Assembly: GCF_001570905.1 (NCBI RefSeq)
Contig: NZ_BCSO01000016.1
Span: 1-37,601 of the forward strand
Reading direction: 5' to 3'
Source of the DNA: [Zimmermannella] alba NBRC 15616
Lineage (GTDB): Bacteria; Actinomycetota; Actinomycetes; Actinomycetales; Microbacteriaceae
Length of the DNA stretch: 37,601 nucleotides
Each line of letters begins with the position of its first letter. The first letter of the stretch is position 1. The position numbers and the translations under genes were made by a program. The notes below the pieces were generated by a model. It worked only from the letters and a program-made list of their open reading frames with translations, did not search any database and was not told the origin of the DNA. This document shows, in pieces, positions 8,717 to 16,964 of this stretch.

Positions 8717-10765
8717 ATGCACTGGTTGAAATCGATCCTCGTTACTTCTACTGCTGCACTGCTCGCAGCCCCGCTGGCGGGCCTCGCTGGCCGGCCTGCG
8801 GCTGCTGCCGAAGCGCCGATGACGGCAGCTCCGGCCGCGCAGGCTCCTCGACTGAACGCCGCGCCGATGGTGTCGCCGGAGTCCTTCGATGTCCCGAATG
8901 GCACGGTCAACGACCAGGGCCTCATGATCCTCAACGACGGGCACATCGACTACGCGACCGTGCTCGACGGCAACGAACTCGAGGTCAAGATCAAGGACGA
9001 CACGCAGTCGCCGATCGACACGCTTCGCCCGCTTGAATCGACCATCATCCACGTCAACGACAACCTCAAGATGCAGGTGCCGGACGGCTGGGATGAGGCC
9101 CTGGGAGCCCCTGTGGGTAGCGAAATCTACGTCGCCGAGCAAACGCAGAAGAGCGACGCCATCTGGCCGGGGTGGTCAACCGAGAAGATCAGCGCTGACC
9201 GCACCCCGAATGGCGTGGATTGGACGCTTAAGGGCGTGAATGGCCCTGAGGGTGCAACGTTCAAGCTGTTCCTCGTCGACTCGCTGAGCGGTGGTATCTC
9301 GAACCTCCTGTTTGACTCGAGTGATGGCGTCCCGGATACCGCGAACATCCCCAAGAACGCTCACGTGCACGGCAACTGGGTGTTCAATAAGCAAGGCCTC
9401 TACTGCCTCGACATGCAGCGCTCGGCAACGCTCGACACCGGTGAGCAGGTGAGCACCGACTTTGTCATTCCGATTGCGGTGGGTGCCGTCGACCTCATGG
9501 GCCTGCCGAACAACCCGTGCGCGGGTGGCGTCCCGAGCGAGCCGAAGCCGGTCGACCCGGGTACCCCCGGTGATGGCGCGCCCGGCGATGACGTACCCGG
9601 TGATGGCACGCCAGGTGACGGCACCCAGCCCGGAACTCCCGACGAGTCCGGTGGTGACAAGCCCGGCAACGGCACGACGCCCGGCACGGGCCCTGCTCCC
9701 AAGCCGAACCCCGGATCCGGTCACAAGCCCGGCACGAACCCTGGCGGCTCCTCCGGCGCGAAGCCTGGCGCATCCGCAGGCGACACCTGCCCGGACGGCA
9801 AGGGTGCCCACGTCATGAGTGAAGGCCACGCTGATTTTGGCCCCGTGGTGCTCGGCGGAGAACTCCGAGCCACGATCAAGGACGATGTGACCGGCACGTG
9901 GCGAAGCCCGTCCGACACGGTCCTTTGGGTGAAGCCCGAAGCGAACCGAACGATCCCGCTCGCGCAGGAGAGCGGCATCATCTGGCTCGGCTGGAACACC
10001 CTTCACATGCCCGACAAGTACAAGACGAAGCCAGTCACGTGGACGCTCAACTCGGTGGACGGACCCGGTGGCGTCAAGGTCACGATTCCGGGTACCTTTG
10101 GTGCAGGGGAGACCGTCTTCACTGGCCCTGGACAGTCGTACGAGATTACGAAGCCCACGCACACGCACGGACAGTGGACCTTTGATGCGGATGGTATCTA
10201 CCGCCTCGGCTTCACCTTCACACTGACCGACGCGAATGGCGGCCAGGTGTCCACGAGCGCGACCCTCACCATTGCCGTCGGCAATGTGGACGCCGCATCC
10301 GCACTCGGTTGCGAGCAGCGCGGTGGCGGCAGCCTCGGCGCGGTCGGCTCCGAAGAGGGAACCACCGGCGGTGCCGCCCCGGCAGCGAACGGGAACGGCG
10401 GCGACAACGGGTCCGGCAATAGCGCCGCGGGCCAGAACGGTAAGGATGACGCGAAGGCCTCCGGTGCAGCCGGTACGCCGGTCGACCTCAACGGCGATGG
10501 CGTCATCGATGACAACGAACGACAGCTCGCTGCGCAGGCCGCGCTCTACGACCCGATTCGCGCTGCGCTCGCCGGCAACATCACACCGTTGCTCATCTGG
10601 GCGATCGGCCTCCTCCTGCTCGTTGCCGCCTCCGGTGGAGCAGGACTCTGGTGGGGTCGCCGCAGCTGGGGCGCCGGAGCTGCTGCAGCAGCTGCCGCCA
10701 CATCGACGAGCTACCCGGACCCGGTCGCCTTCGCCGCAGACGGCACCCCACCGCACCGTGAGTGA
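8717..10765 (+). CDS. surface-anchored protein with two anchored-repeat (choice-of-anchor M type) domains
   Basis: This 682-residue exported protein has an N-terminal signal peptide (about 1-31, ending near AAAAEA). A first repeat domain spans roughly 60-265 (HIDYATVLDGNELEVKIKDD through HVHGNWVFNKQGLYCLDM). A Gly/Pro/Asp-rich linker follows at about 270-355, then a second repeat domain (HADFGPVVLGGELRATIKDD through HTHGQWTFDADGIYRLGF). An EF-hand-like DLNGDGVIDDNE precedes one C-terminal membrane helix (about 624-647) with RR after it. There is no LPXTG motif. These repeats belong to the actinobacterial surface-anchored domain that co-occurs with a metal-type ABC transporter. The His-rich HxHxxW signature could bind metal; that is inference. 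ATG at 8717 has ggaaag just upstream. Confidence 0.85.
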   Translation: MHWLKSILVTSTAALLAAPLAGLAGRPAAAAEAPMTAAPAAQAPRLNAAPMVSPESFDVPNGTVNDQGLMILNDGHIDYATVLDGNELEVKIKDDTQSPIDTLRPLESTIIHVNDNLKMQVPDGWDEALGAPVGSEIYVAEQTQKSDAIWPGWSTEKISADRTPNGVDWTLKGVNGPEGATFKLFLVDSLSGGISNLLFDSSDGVPDTANIPKNAHVHGNWVFNKQGLYCLDMQRSATLDTGEQVSTDFVIPIAVGAVDLMGLPNNPCAGGVPSEPKPVDPGTPGDGAPGDDVPGDGTPGDGTQPGTPDESGGDKPGNGTTPGTGPAPKPNPGSGHKPGTNPGGSSGAKPGASAGDTCPDGKGAHVMSEGHADFGPVVLGGELRATIKDDVTGTWRSPSDTVLWVKPEANRTIPLAQESGIIWLGWNTLHMPDKYKTKPVTWTLNSVDGPGGVKVTIPGTFGAGETVFTGPGQSYEITKPTHTHGQWTFDADGIYRLGFTFTLTDANGGQVSTSATLTIAVGNVDAASALGCEQRGGGSLGAVGSEEGTTGGAAPAANGNGGDNGSGNSAAGQNGKDDAKASGAAGTPVDLNGDGVIDDNERQLAAQAALYDPIRAALAGNITPLLIWAIGLLLLVAASGGAGLWWGRRSWGAGAAAAAAATSTSYPDPVAFAADGTPPHRE

Positions 10766-12350
10766 CTCGCACGAAGCCCGGCGGCCACACACCGGCCGCC
10801 GGGCAGCCTCGGCGATCCTCGGGGCGTGCCTCGTTGCGGCGCTGAGCGGCTGCGCCCAGGCGGCAGCGTCCGTGGACGATGGACGCATTCATGTGGTGAC
10901 GACAACCGGCATCATCCGTGACCTCGTCGAGCAGGTCGGCGGTGCCCACGTGGAGGCACACTCCCTCGTCCCGGACGGTGCGGACCCACACTCCTACGAA
11001 CCGACGCTCCGCGACATCCGCGAGGTCGTCTACGCTGACGCCGCCTTCTCGAACTACGCCTTCCTCGAGCAGCACAGCATCATCACCGCGCTCGATGCGA
11101 ACCTGCATGAGGGCGTGCCGAACGTGGCGCTCGCGGAGGAATCCGCCTCACACGGGGCCGAGCTCATCCAGCTCGTCGAGAACGCGAAACTCAACACGAT
11201 TTGGCTCGGGATGCGCATCCACGGAGACGGCACGCCATATGGCGCGTCCCGCAGCTCTGAAGCGCACCTCGTCACCCACGGGGTGACGGGCCCCGGCAAG
11301 GCCTTCGCCTACCTCACCGGCACCTTCGGTGAAGCGAAGATCGCCCTGAACTCGAGTGACGGCTTCGACGCGAGTACGGGCTACCAGGACGACACGGCAA
11401 CTCTGCCAATCGGCGCGCACACGCACATGTCGTGGGTGTTCACCGAGCCAGGGATCTACACGATCGATATCGCCGCTGATGTGCAGCCGACGCGCACCGA
11501 CCGCCCTATTTCCGTTGGGGAAGCTGAGCTCACCTTCGCGGTCGGCGTCGACCCGAGCACAGCAGGGCGGCCGGACGCAGTGGTCCTCAAAGCTGGGCAC
11601 GCCGACGTCACCGCAGACCTCGACGCCCATGCCGTCACGGTGCTGCACGACGCGAGTGGCATGGGGGAGCGGCAAGAGAGTTACTCGGCCGAGGACGTCA
11701 TTATCGAGGTGCCGTCACGCGCCCTCTCGGAGGTCCCCGCTGATCCGCGCTTCCGGTTCCTGGGCGAGCCCGGCACGCAGGTGTATCAGCTCGCGCAGGC
11801 CGTGCTCGGTGCGCACATCCACGGCGAGATCGACCCGCACCTCTGGCACGACGTCGCGAACACGATGGCGTACGTGCAGGTCATCCGCGACACCCTCATC
11901 GGCGTCGATCCATCTCACGCGAGTGAGTACACGGCGAACGCGGATGCCTACCTCGGCGAACTCGAGGCACTCGATGCTGAGGTGCAGGCCGCCGTCGACA
12001 CCATCCCACCCGAGCGCCGGCACCTCGTCACGACGCACGACTCCTTCGCCTATTTCGCGAAGGCGTACGGCATGGATGTCGCGGGCTTCGTCACGCCCAA
12101 TCCCGCCGTCGAAGTTTCGCTTGCCGATCGGCGGCGCCTACAGCAAACGATCGAGCAGCTCGAGGTTCCCGCCGTATTCCTCGAACCAAATATTGCCAGC
12201 CGTTCCAAGACACTCGCCGAAGTCGCCGAGCAGGCGGGCATCGCTGTCTGTCCCATCTACAGTGACGCCTTCGACCACACGGTCACGAACTACGTCGACC
12301 TCATGCGCTTCAACGCCACATCCCTCCGCGACTGCCTCGCGGGCTCATAA
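10758..12350 (+). CDS. ZnuA/TroA-like metal-binding lipoprotein with inserted anchored-repeat domain
   Basis: This 530-residue cluster-9 (A-1) ABC substrate-binding protein has a lipobox LVAALSGC with Cys32. The N-lobe covers about 43-147 and includes HVVTTTGIIRDLV and ligand His78 in DPHSYEPT. The segment about 148-340 is an inserted anchored-repeat domain (WLGMRIHGDG through HTHMSWVFTEPGIYTIDI). The C-lobe resumes near 345 with AHIHGEIDPHLWHDV (His361), TTHDSF (His427) and PIYSDAFD (Asp503), together a plausible His3Asp metal site. It likely delivers Zn2+ or Mn2+ to the permease encoded downstream. GTG at 10758 overlaps the previous gene by 8 bp. The family is known from genome surveys, but the role of the insert is not known to me. 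Confidence 0.88.
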   Translation: MSDSHEARRPHTGRRAASAILGACLVAALSGCAQAAASVDDGRIHVVTTTGIIRDLVEQVGGAHVEAHSLVPDGADPHSYEPTLRDIREVVYADAAFSNYAFLEQHSIITALDANLHEGVPNVALAEESASHGAELIQLVENAKLNTIWLGMRIHGDGTPYGASRSSEAHLVTHGVTGPGKAFAYLTGTFGEAKIALNSSDGFDASTGYQDDTATLPIGAHTHMSWVFTEPGIYTIDIAADVQPTRTDRPISVGEAELTFAVGVDPSTAGRPDAVVLKAGHADVTADLDAHAVTVLHDASGMGERQESYSAEDVIIEVPSRALSEVPADPRFRFLGEPGTQVYQLAQAVLGAHIHGEIDPHLWHDVANTMAYVQVIRDTLIGVDPSHASEYTANADAYLGELEALDAEVQAAVDTIPPERRHLVTTHDSFAYFAKAYGMDVAGFVTPNPAVEVSLADRRRLQQTIEQLEVPAVFLEPNIASRSKTLAEVAEQAGIAVCPIYSDAFDHTVTNYVDLMRFNATSLRDCLAGS

Positions 12351-12360
12351 GGAGACGACC

Positions 12361-13329
12361 ATGGAATTCCTCCGATACCTCACGCACGCCGTGCTCGCGC
12401 GCCTTGCCGCCGCACTCGGTGTCATCGCGCTCACCCTGGGTGCCCTGTTTGCAACGCCGGGCGCCGCGATGGCCGCCGATCAGGACGGCGATGGGCAAGA
12501 CGATTCGCTCAACCAGACGCTCTCGAGCGACGAACCGGTCGTGAACGAGCCGCGCACGATCGCGAGCGGCCACGTTGATATTGGCCCGCGCTTCGAGCAG
12601 GGCACGTGGGCGCTCTATGCCCACGACGATGCCGTGTCGCCGCCGGTGTGGCGTCCCCTTGACCAGACGATCCTCAAGTCGAGCGACGCCGCCATCCAGC
12701 CTGCCCCCGAAGGGCAGGAATGGGCATTCCTCGGCGTCGACCCCGGCACGCCGCTCTACATCTACCCGCAGGTCGAGAGTGCCGATGCGGCCTGGGTCGG
12801 CTGGAACACGCAGGACCCGGAGGTCATGGAGCGCGTCGACCGCGGCGTCCAGCTCCAGATGACCAAGGTCGACGGACCCGGCCAGGTGAAGGTGTTCCTG
12901 CAGGCCGGCGATTTCAGCGGCGCCGACGTTCTCTGGGACTCGGAAGCGCAGAACCAAGCCCTTTGGGTGGATGTCAACACGCACACGCACGCCAACTGGG
13001 TCTTCACCGCTCCCGGCGAATACCTCGTGTGGATGACGATGTCCGCGAAGCTCCTCGACGGCACCGAGGTGACGACGACGCAGCCGCTGCGCTTCGCGGT
13101 CGGCGACAGTGCGAGCCCCGAGGCGCTCCTCGCGAAGGATGTGGGCGAGGCACCCGTTGCAGCAGCACCGAACGGTGAGCAACCGGCGGCTGCGGGCGGC
13201 CCGAGCATGCTCGACGGCATCCTGATCAGCGTGTTTGTGCTGCTGCTCGTTGCGATTGTCTTCGGTGTCACCGTGGTCATCGTCCGCGGGAATCGTGCGC
13301 GTCGCCGCGCCATGCAGGGCGAACTGTGA
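12361..13329 (+). CDS. surface-anchored repeat protein, single repeat domain
   Basis: This 322-residue exported protein has a signal peptide at about 1-39 (ending GAAMAADQ), a DQDGDGQDD acidic motif, and one anchored-repeat domain. The domain runs from GHVDIGPRFEQGTWALYAHDD to HTHANWVFTAPGEYLVWMTM. A Pro/Ala linker is followed by a C-terminal membrane helix (about 282-305) and a basic tail RARRRAM. It shares the HxHxxWxF motif and overall plan with the 682-residue protein upstream. ATG at 12361 has aaggag at 12350-12355, and the stop overlaps the ABC ATPase start, so it is part of the same operon. It probably displays a metal- or ligand-binding domain near the transporter. Confidence 0.85.
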   Translation: MEFLRYLTHAVLARLAAALGVIALTLGALFATPGAAMAADQDGDGQDDSLNQTLSSDEPVVNEPRTIASGHVDIGPRFEQGTWALYAHDDAVSPPVWRPLDQTILKSSDAAIQPAPEGQEWAFLGVDPGTPLYIYPQVESADAAWVGWNTQDPEVMERVDRGVQLQMTKVDGPGQVKVFLQAGDFSGADVLWDSEAQNQALWVDVNTHTHANWVFTAPGEYLVWMTMSAKLLDGTEVTTTQPLRFAVGDSASPEALLAKDVGEAPVAAAPNGEQPAAAGGPSMLDGILISVFVLLLVAIVFGVTVVIVRGNRARRRAMQGEL

Positions 13330-14093
13330 GCGCGCCCGCGCTCGCGGCGCGCGCCCTCGTGGTGGATCTTGCTGGGCGTCGCATCCTGAACGGTGCGAGC
13401 CTTGAGATCCACACGGGGGAGCTCACGAGTCTTGTGGGGCCGAACGGTGCCGGCAAGACGACGCTGCTGCGCTCGCTCCTCGGTCTCATCCCGCTGCGCT
13501 CAGGCGTGGTGGAGCTGCGCGGGACTCCGAGAGGCTCGGGTCGAGGCAGCCGCGGGGCCATCGGCTATGTGCCCCAGCGACACGAGTTCGCGTGGGAGTT
13601 CCCCGCGAGCGTGCAGGAGGTCGTCATGACCGGCCGCGTCGGCAAGCTCGGGCTCTTTCGTCGCCCCGGCGTGGAGGACTGGAAGCGAGTGGCGAAGTCG
13701 CTTGCGATGGTGCGCATGTCTGAGTTTGCGGAACGACCAATAGCGGAACTCTCGGGCGGGCAGCGCCAGCGGGTGCTCGTAGCCCGGGCCCTTGCGCTCG
13801 GTTCAGACATCCTCGTGCTTGACGAACCCTTCACGGGGCTCGATATGCCGACGCAGGAACTTCTCGGCGAACTGTTCGTTGAGCTCGCCCGCGATGGTCG
13901 GGCCGTGCTCACAACCACGCACGACCTCGTCCACGCGATGACCGCATCCGACCGCGTTGCGGTACTCTCCGCCGGCACGATCAGCGCCTCCGGGACACCC
14001 GCCGAACTCGCTGAGCCGGGCATTTGGGCCTCGGCCTTCGGTGTCGCTGAAGCGTCGCCGCTCGTGAAGAGCCTCCAGGCGGTGATCGCGTGA
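13326..14093 (+). CDS. metal ABC transporter ATP-binding protein (anchored-repeat type)
   Basis: This 255-residue ABC ATPase has Walker A GPNGAGKTT, Q-loop YVPQRHEF, signature LSGGQRQRV, Walker B ILVLDEPFTGLD and H-loop TTHDL. Its similarity is to ZnuC/MntB-type subunits of ABC-3 family metal importers. GTG at 13326 overlaps the preceding stop (GTGA), and its own stop overlaps the permease start. It energises transport by the permease at 14090-15007, fed by the lipoprotein at 10758-12350. Confidence 0.93.
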   Translation: MSAPALAARALVVDLAGRRILNGASLEIHTGELTSLVGPNGAGKTTLLRSLLGLIPLRSGVVELRGTPRGSGRGSRGAIGYVPQRHEFAWEFPASVQEVVMTGRVGKLGLFRRPGVEDWKRVAKSLAMVRMSEFAERPIAELSGGQRQRVLVARALALGSDILVLDEPFTGLDMPTQELLGELFVELARDGRAVLTTTHDLVHAMTASDRVAVLSAGTISASGTPAELAEPGIWASAFGVAEASPLVKSLQAVIA

Positions 14094-15007
14094 TCTCCTT
14101 CCTTGACTTCCTCCGCGACCTGACCAACCCCGATCTCGCGTTCCTTGCTCGGGCGCTCTACGTGTCGACGGTTGCCGCCATGTGCTGCGGCATTGTCGGG
14201 AGTTATGTCGTGCTTCGCGGGATGGCGTTCATTGGTGACGCGATCGCGCACGCAGTCTTTCCCGGCCTCGCGGTCGCCTTCGTCATCGGCGGCAATCTCG
14301 TGATCGGTGGGCTTGTTGCGGGCGTTGTGACTGCGATCCTCGTCGCGGCCCTCTCGCAGCTCCGTCGCCTTCGGGAGGACACGATCATCGGTGTGCTCTT
14401 TGTGGCTGCGTTCGCGCTCGGCATCGTCGTCATGTCGTTTGCGCCTGGATACGCGGGGTCACTGCAGGAGTTCCTTTTCGGCTCGCTCACGGGCATCCCG
14501 GTGAGTGATCTCTATGCCGTGACCGGTGCTGCCCTCCTCGTCCTCCTCGTCCTCTTTCTCCTCCACAAGGAGCTCGTCGCGGTGACGTTGGACCGGGTCA
14601 TGGCGCGCTCCCTCGGCCTCCCGGTGTTCACGCTTGATCTCGTGCTCTACGTGCTCGTGGCCGTCTCGGTTGTCATCTCCATCCAGACGATCGGCAACAT
14701 CCTCGTGCTTGCGCTCCTTGTAACACCGGCGGCGACTGCGCGGCTGCTCACCGATCGCCTGCCGGTCATGCTGACGCTTGCGCCGATCATCGGTGCGGGG
14801 AGCGCGTTCTTTGGGATGTACTTCTCGTGGGCGCTTGATGTGCCGGTTGGTGGGACGATCGTGCTCTTGCTCACGGTACTGTTCCTCGTGGCGTGGCTTG
14901 CCGCGCCGAAGCACGGTGCTCTCGCGAAACTTCGCCGTAGACGTCGGCGTGCGCTGCCCGTTGCCGCTCGTGGCGAACAGACACCGATCGCGGTTGCGCG
15001 CTCGTAG
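14090..15007 (+). CDS. metal ABC transporter permease (ABC-3 family)
   Basis: This 305-residue membrane protein with about eight or nine helices belongs to the ZnuB/TroC/MntC ABC-3 family. Typical features are the GSYVVLRGMAFIGDAIAHAV coupling region, GNLVIGG near residue 70, and the later IGNILVLALLVTPAATARLL. GTG at 14090 overlaps the ATPase stop. The C-terminus is basic (KLRRRRRRALPVAARGEQ). It is the last gene of the operon: a new -10 box begins at 15004. Confidence 0.92.
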   Translation: MISFLDFLRDLTNPDLAFLARALYVSTVAAMCCGIVGSYVVLRGMAFIGDAIAHAVFPGLAVAFVIGGNLVIGGLVAGVVTAILVAALSQLRRLREDTIIGVLFVAAFALGIVVMSFAPGYAGSLQEFLFGSLTGIPVSDLYAVTGAALLVLLVLFLLHKELVAVTLDRVMARSLGLPVFTLDLVLYVLVAVSVVISIQTIGNILVLALLVTPAATARLLTDRLPVMLTLAPIIGAGSAFFGMYFSWALDVPVGGTIVLLLTVLFLVAWLAAPKHGALAKLRRRRRRALPVAARGEQTPIAVARS

Positions 15008-15036
15008 ACTAGGCGGCACGAGCACGTCCGCGAGGA
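15004..15036 (+). promoter_or_regulatory. -10 box and Shine-Dalgarno for ParA-like gene
   Basis: TAGACT (15004-15009) lies across the permease stop, and gaggag (15031-15036) lies 10 nt before the ATG at 15047. The -35 is poor, so some read-through from the ABC operon is likely. Confidence 0.4.
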
Positions 15037-15046
15037 GAAGTCACAC

Positions 15047-16801
15047 ATGCAGCAGGGCCCACTGATTGGTGTCATCCGTGCGGATGGCAAGGGGGAGCTG
15101 CGCGGTGAAGGAATCTACCGCCCCGTCGTCGCCGCGAACGCTGACGAGGTACGCGCGCTGCTCATGGAGCACGCGATCTCGATAGCTGCAGACCAGGGTG
15201 CGGCTGTCGGACTGCGCGTTGTGGATGTGGACGCCGTGTACCCGCTCGTCGTCGGACCGCGCGGTGAAATTGCCGAAGCCGGCATGCCGGAGCCGAAGCA
15301 GCCGGGCGACGACGAGCTGCAGCCGCTGAAACACGAGGGCTACGACCCGACGCTGGATGCTGCGCTGCGCCTGCCGAAGCCGGAAATGCTGAGCCGGACG
15401 CCCGACCCAGAGCACCTGGCGACGCGCGAAATCCCGCTGCGGAAGCGTGTCACAGTCGACGAGACGGTGGAGAACGACGATGACGAGATCATCGATGATT
15501 TCCACGACGAAGGGCTCGACGATTCCTTCGACGAGGACGTTGAGGTCCTCGAGGACGCCGATGCCGAAGCCGCTGCTGAGACTCCTGCGCCCGACGCGGC
15601 CCATGACGCCGATGAAGCCGACACCTGGACGCCGTCATTCCCGCGCGGCCGAACGGCTGACGAACCCGTTGCCGCACCCGCGCCTGCACCCGAGGTGCCC
15701 AAGCCCGACGCCGCGCCTACACCTCGTCGCTCGCCGCTCGGCGACGCCTTCACGATTCCTGACGAAGTGCCCACCCCGAAGCGGCCTCAACAGGCCCGAC
15801 CGGCATCTGCCCCGGCGCCCGCGCCCGCACCTGCTCGCTCGACCGCAATCGTCAAGCGCGTCTCGAACGCACCGACGCTCAACGACTTCCTCGCCGAGCA
15901 GGATCACGATTCGCGATTTCCTGCCCAGTACGGATGGCGCGCAGGCCTTCGCCGCGGCACGGGCGGCCTCATCAAGCTCGGCCCGGGCAAGCGCGAACGG
16001 CAGGAGCGTGAAGAGCTCGCCGCCATCCGCCGCTCCTTTGATGGCTCCAAGACGATCGTCGTCGTGAACCCGAAGGGCGGTGCGCACAAGACGACGGCAT
16101 CCCTCATGATCGCCGCCATGTTCGGCATGCACCGCGGCGGGTACACGCTCGCCTGGGACAACAACGAGACTCGCGGCACGCTCGGATGGCGTTCGCAGCG
16201 CGGCGACAACGACAACACGGCTGTGGACCTGCTTCGCCAGCTGCCGAAGCTCGAAGTCATGGGTGGCGCAACGATCGGCGACATCGACCGCTTCGTGCGC
16301 AACCAGGGCGCGTGGAAGTTCGACGTACTCGCCTCGGATGACGATGCTGCGAGTGCCGCGATCATCGACGACGAGGCGTTCTCCCGCCTACATCGCACGC
16401 TCTCACGCTTCTACCGGGTGCTCGTGGTCGACACCGGCAACAACATGCGCGCGAGCAACTGGGAGGCGGCACTCGACGTCGCGGACCAGCTCGTCATCGT
16501 CTCGACTCACCGCGAAGACACGGCCGCCTCGGCCGCGTGGCTCGCGGATGGACTCCGCGAACGCGGCCACGAGGCGAAGCTGCGCAATGCGGTGACGATC
16601 CTCTCGAGCCCCTCGACGAAGGGCGACAGAAAGCTCACCCAACGCCTCACGGAACACTTCGAGCAGCTCACGCGCGCCGTCGTCGAGGTCCCCTATGACC
16701 ACGAGTTCGTCGGTGGCGGCCAGCTCGACATCGACCGGCTCGCCCCGGCAACGCGCGCGGCGTGGCGCCATGCGGCCGCTGTCATCGCTGGAGGGCTCTA
16801 A
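15047..16801 (+). CDS. ParA/MinD-like ATPase with N-terminal domain and disordered acidic linker
   Basis: This is a 584-residue protein. Residues 1-80 form a small alpha/beta domain (IGVIRADGKGELRGEG through PLVVGPRGEIAEAG). Residues about 80-290 are low-complexity, first acidic (VENDDDEIIDDFHDEGLDD) and then Pro/Ala-rich. Residues about 333-584 are a SIMIBI ATPase with deviant Walker A NPKGGAHKTT (341-350), the switch-like DNNETRGTLGWR, and VLVVDTGNNMRASNW. This plan is shared by ParA-like proteins found with actinobacterial type VII secretion and conjugation genes; no such genes are in this window. A role in positioning or assembling a surface or secretion complex is inference. The two acidic repeat proteins follow downstream. 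Confidence 0.8.
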   Translation: MQQGPLIGVIRADGKGELRGEGIYRPVVAANADEVRALLMEHAISIAADQGAAVGLRVVDVDAVYPLVVGPRGEIAEAGMPEPKQPGDDELQPLKHEGYDPTLDAALRLPKPEMLSRTPDPEHLATREIPLRKRVTVDETVENDDDEIIDDFHDEGLDDSFDEDVEVLEDADAEAAAETPAPDAAHDADEADTWTPSFPRGRTADEPVAAPAPAPEVPKPDAAPTPRRSPLGDAFTIPDEVPTPKRPQQARPASAPAPAPAPARSTAIVKRVSNAPTLNDFLAEQDHDSRFPAQYGWRAGLRRGTGGLIKLGPGKRERQEREELAAIRRSFDGSKTIVVVNPKGGAHKTTASLMIAAMFGMHRGGYTLAWDNNETRGTLGWRSQRGDNDNTAVDLLRQLPKLEVMGGATIGDIDRFVRNQGAWKFDVLASDDDAASAAIIDDEAFSRLHRTLSRFYRVLVVDTGNNMRASNWEAALDVADQLVIVSTHREDTAASAAWLADGLRERGHEAKLRNAVTILSSPSTKGDRKLTQRLTEHFEQLTRAVVEVPYDHEFVGGGQLDIDRLAPATRAAWRHAAAVIAGGL

Positions 16802-16964
16802 CCGGGAAATGCCTGGTCAAGCGGGCATGACGCTGTGCGCCAGGTAAACAGTTCCTGAATGTGCAAGACATCTTGAACACGCCGGGAACATTCGATGAGG
16901 CGTCCTGCATCCAAAGGGTGTTCGCACAACGCGACGATGAGCACCGCAGCGAAAGGACGCCACC

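Noticed and set aside
8717-13329. Sortase (LPXTG) anchoring of the surface proteins
   Set aside because: Neither protein has an LPXTG-like motif before the C-terminal helix; they appear to be held by the helix itself.
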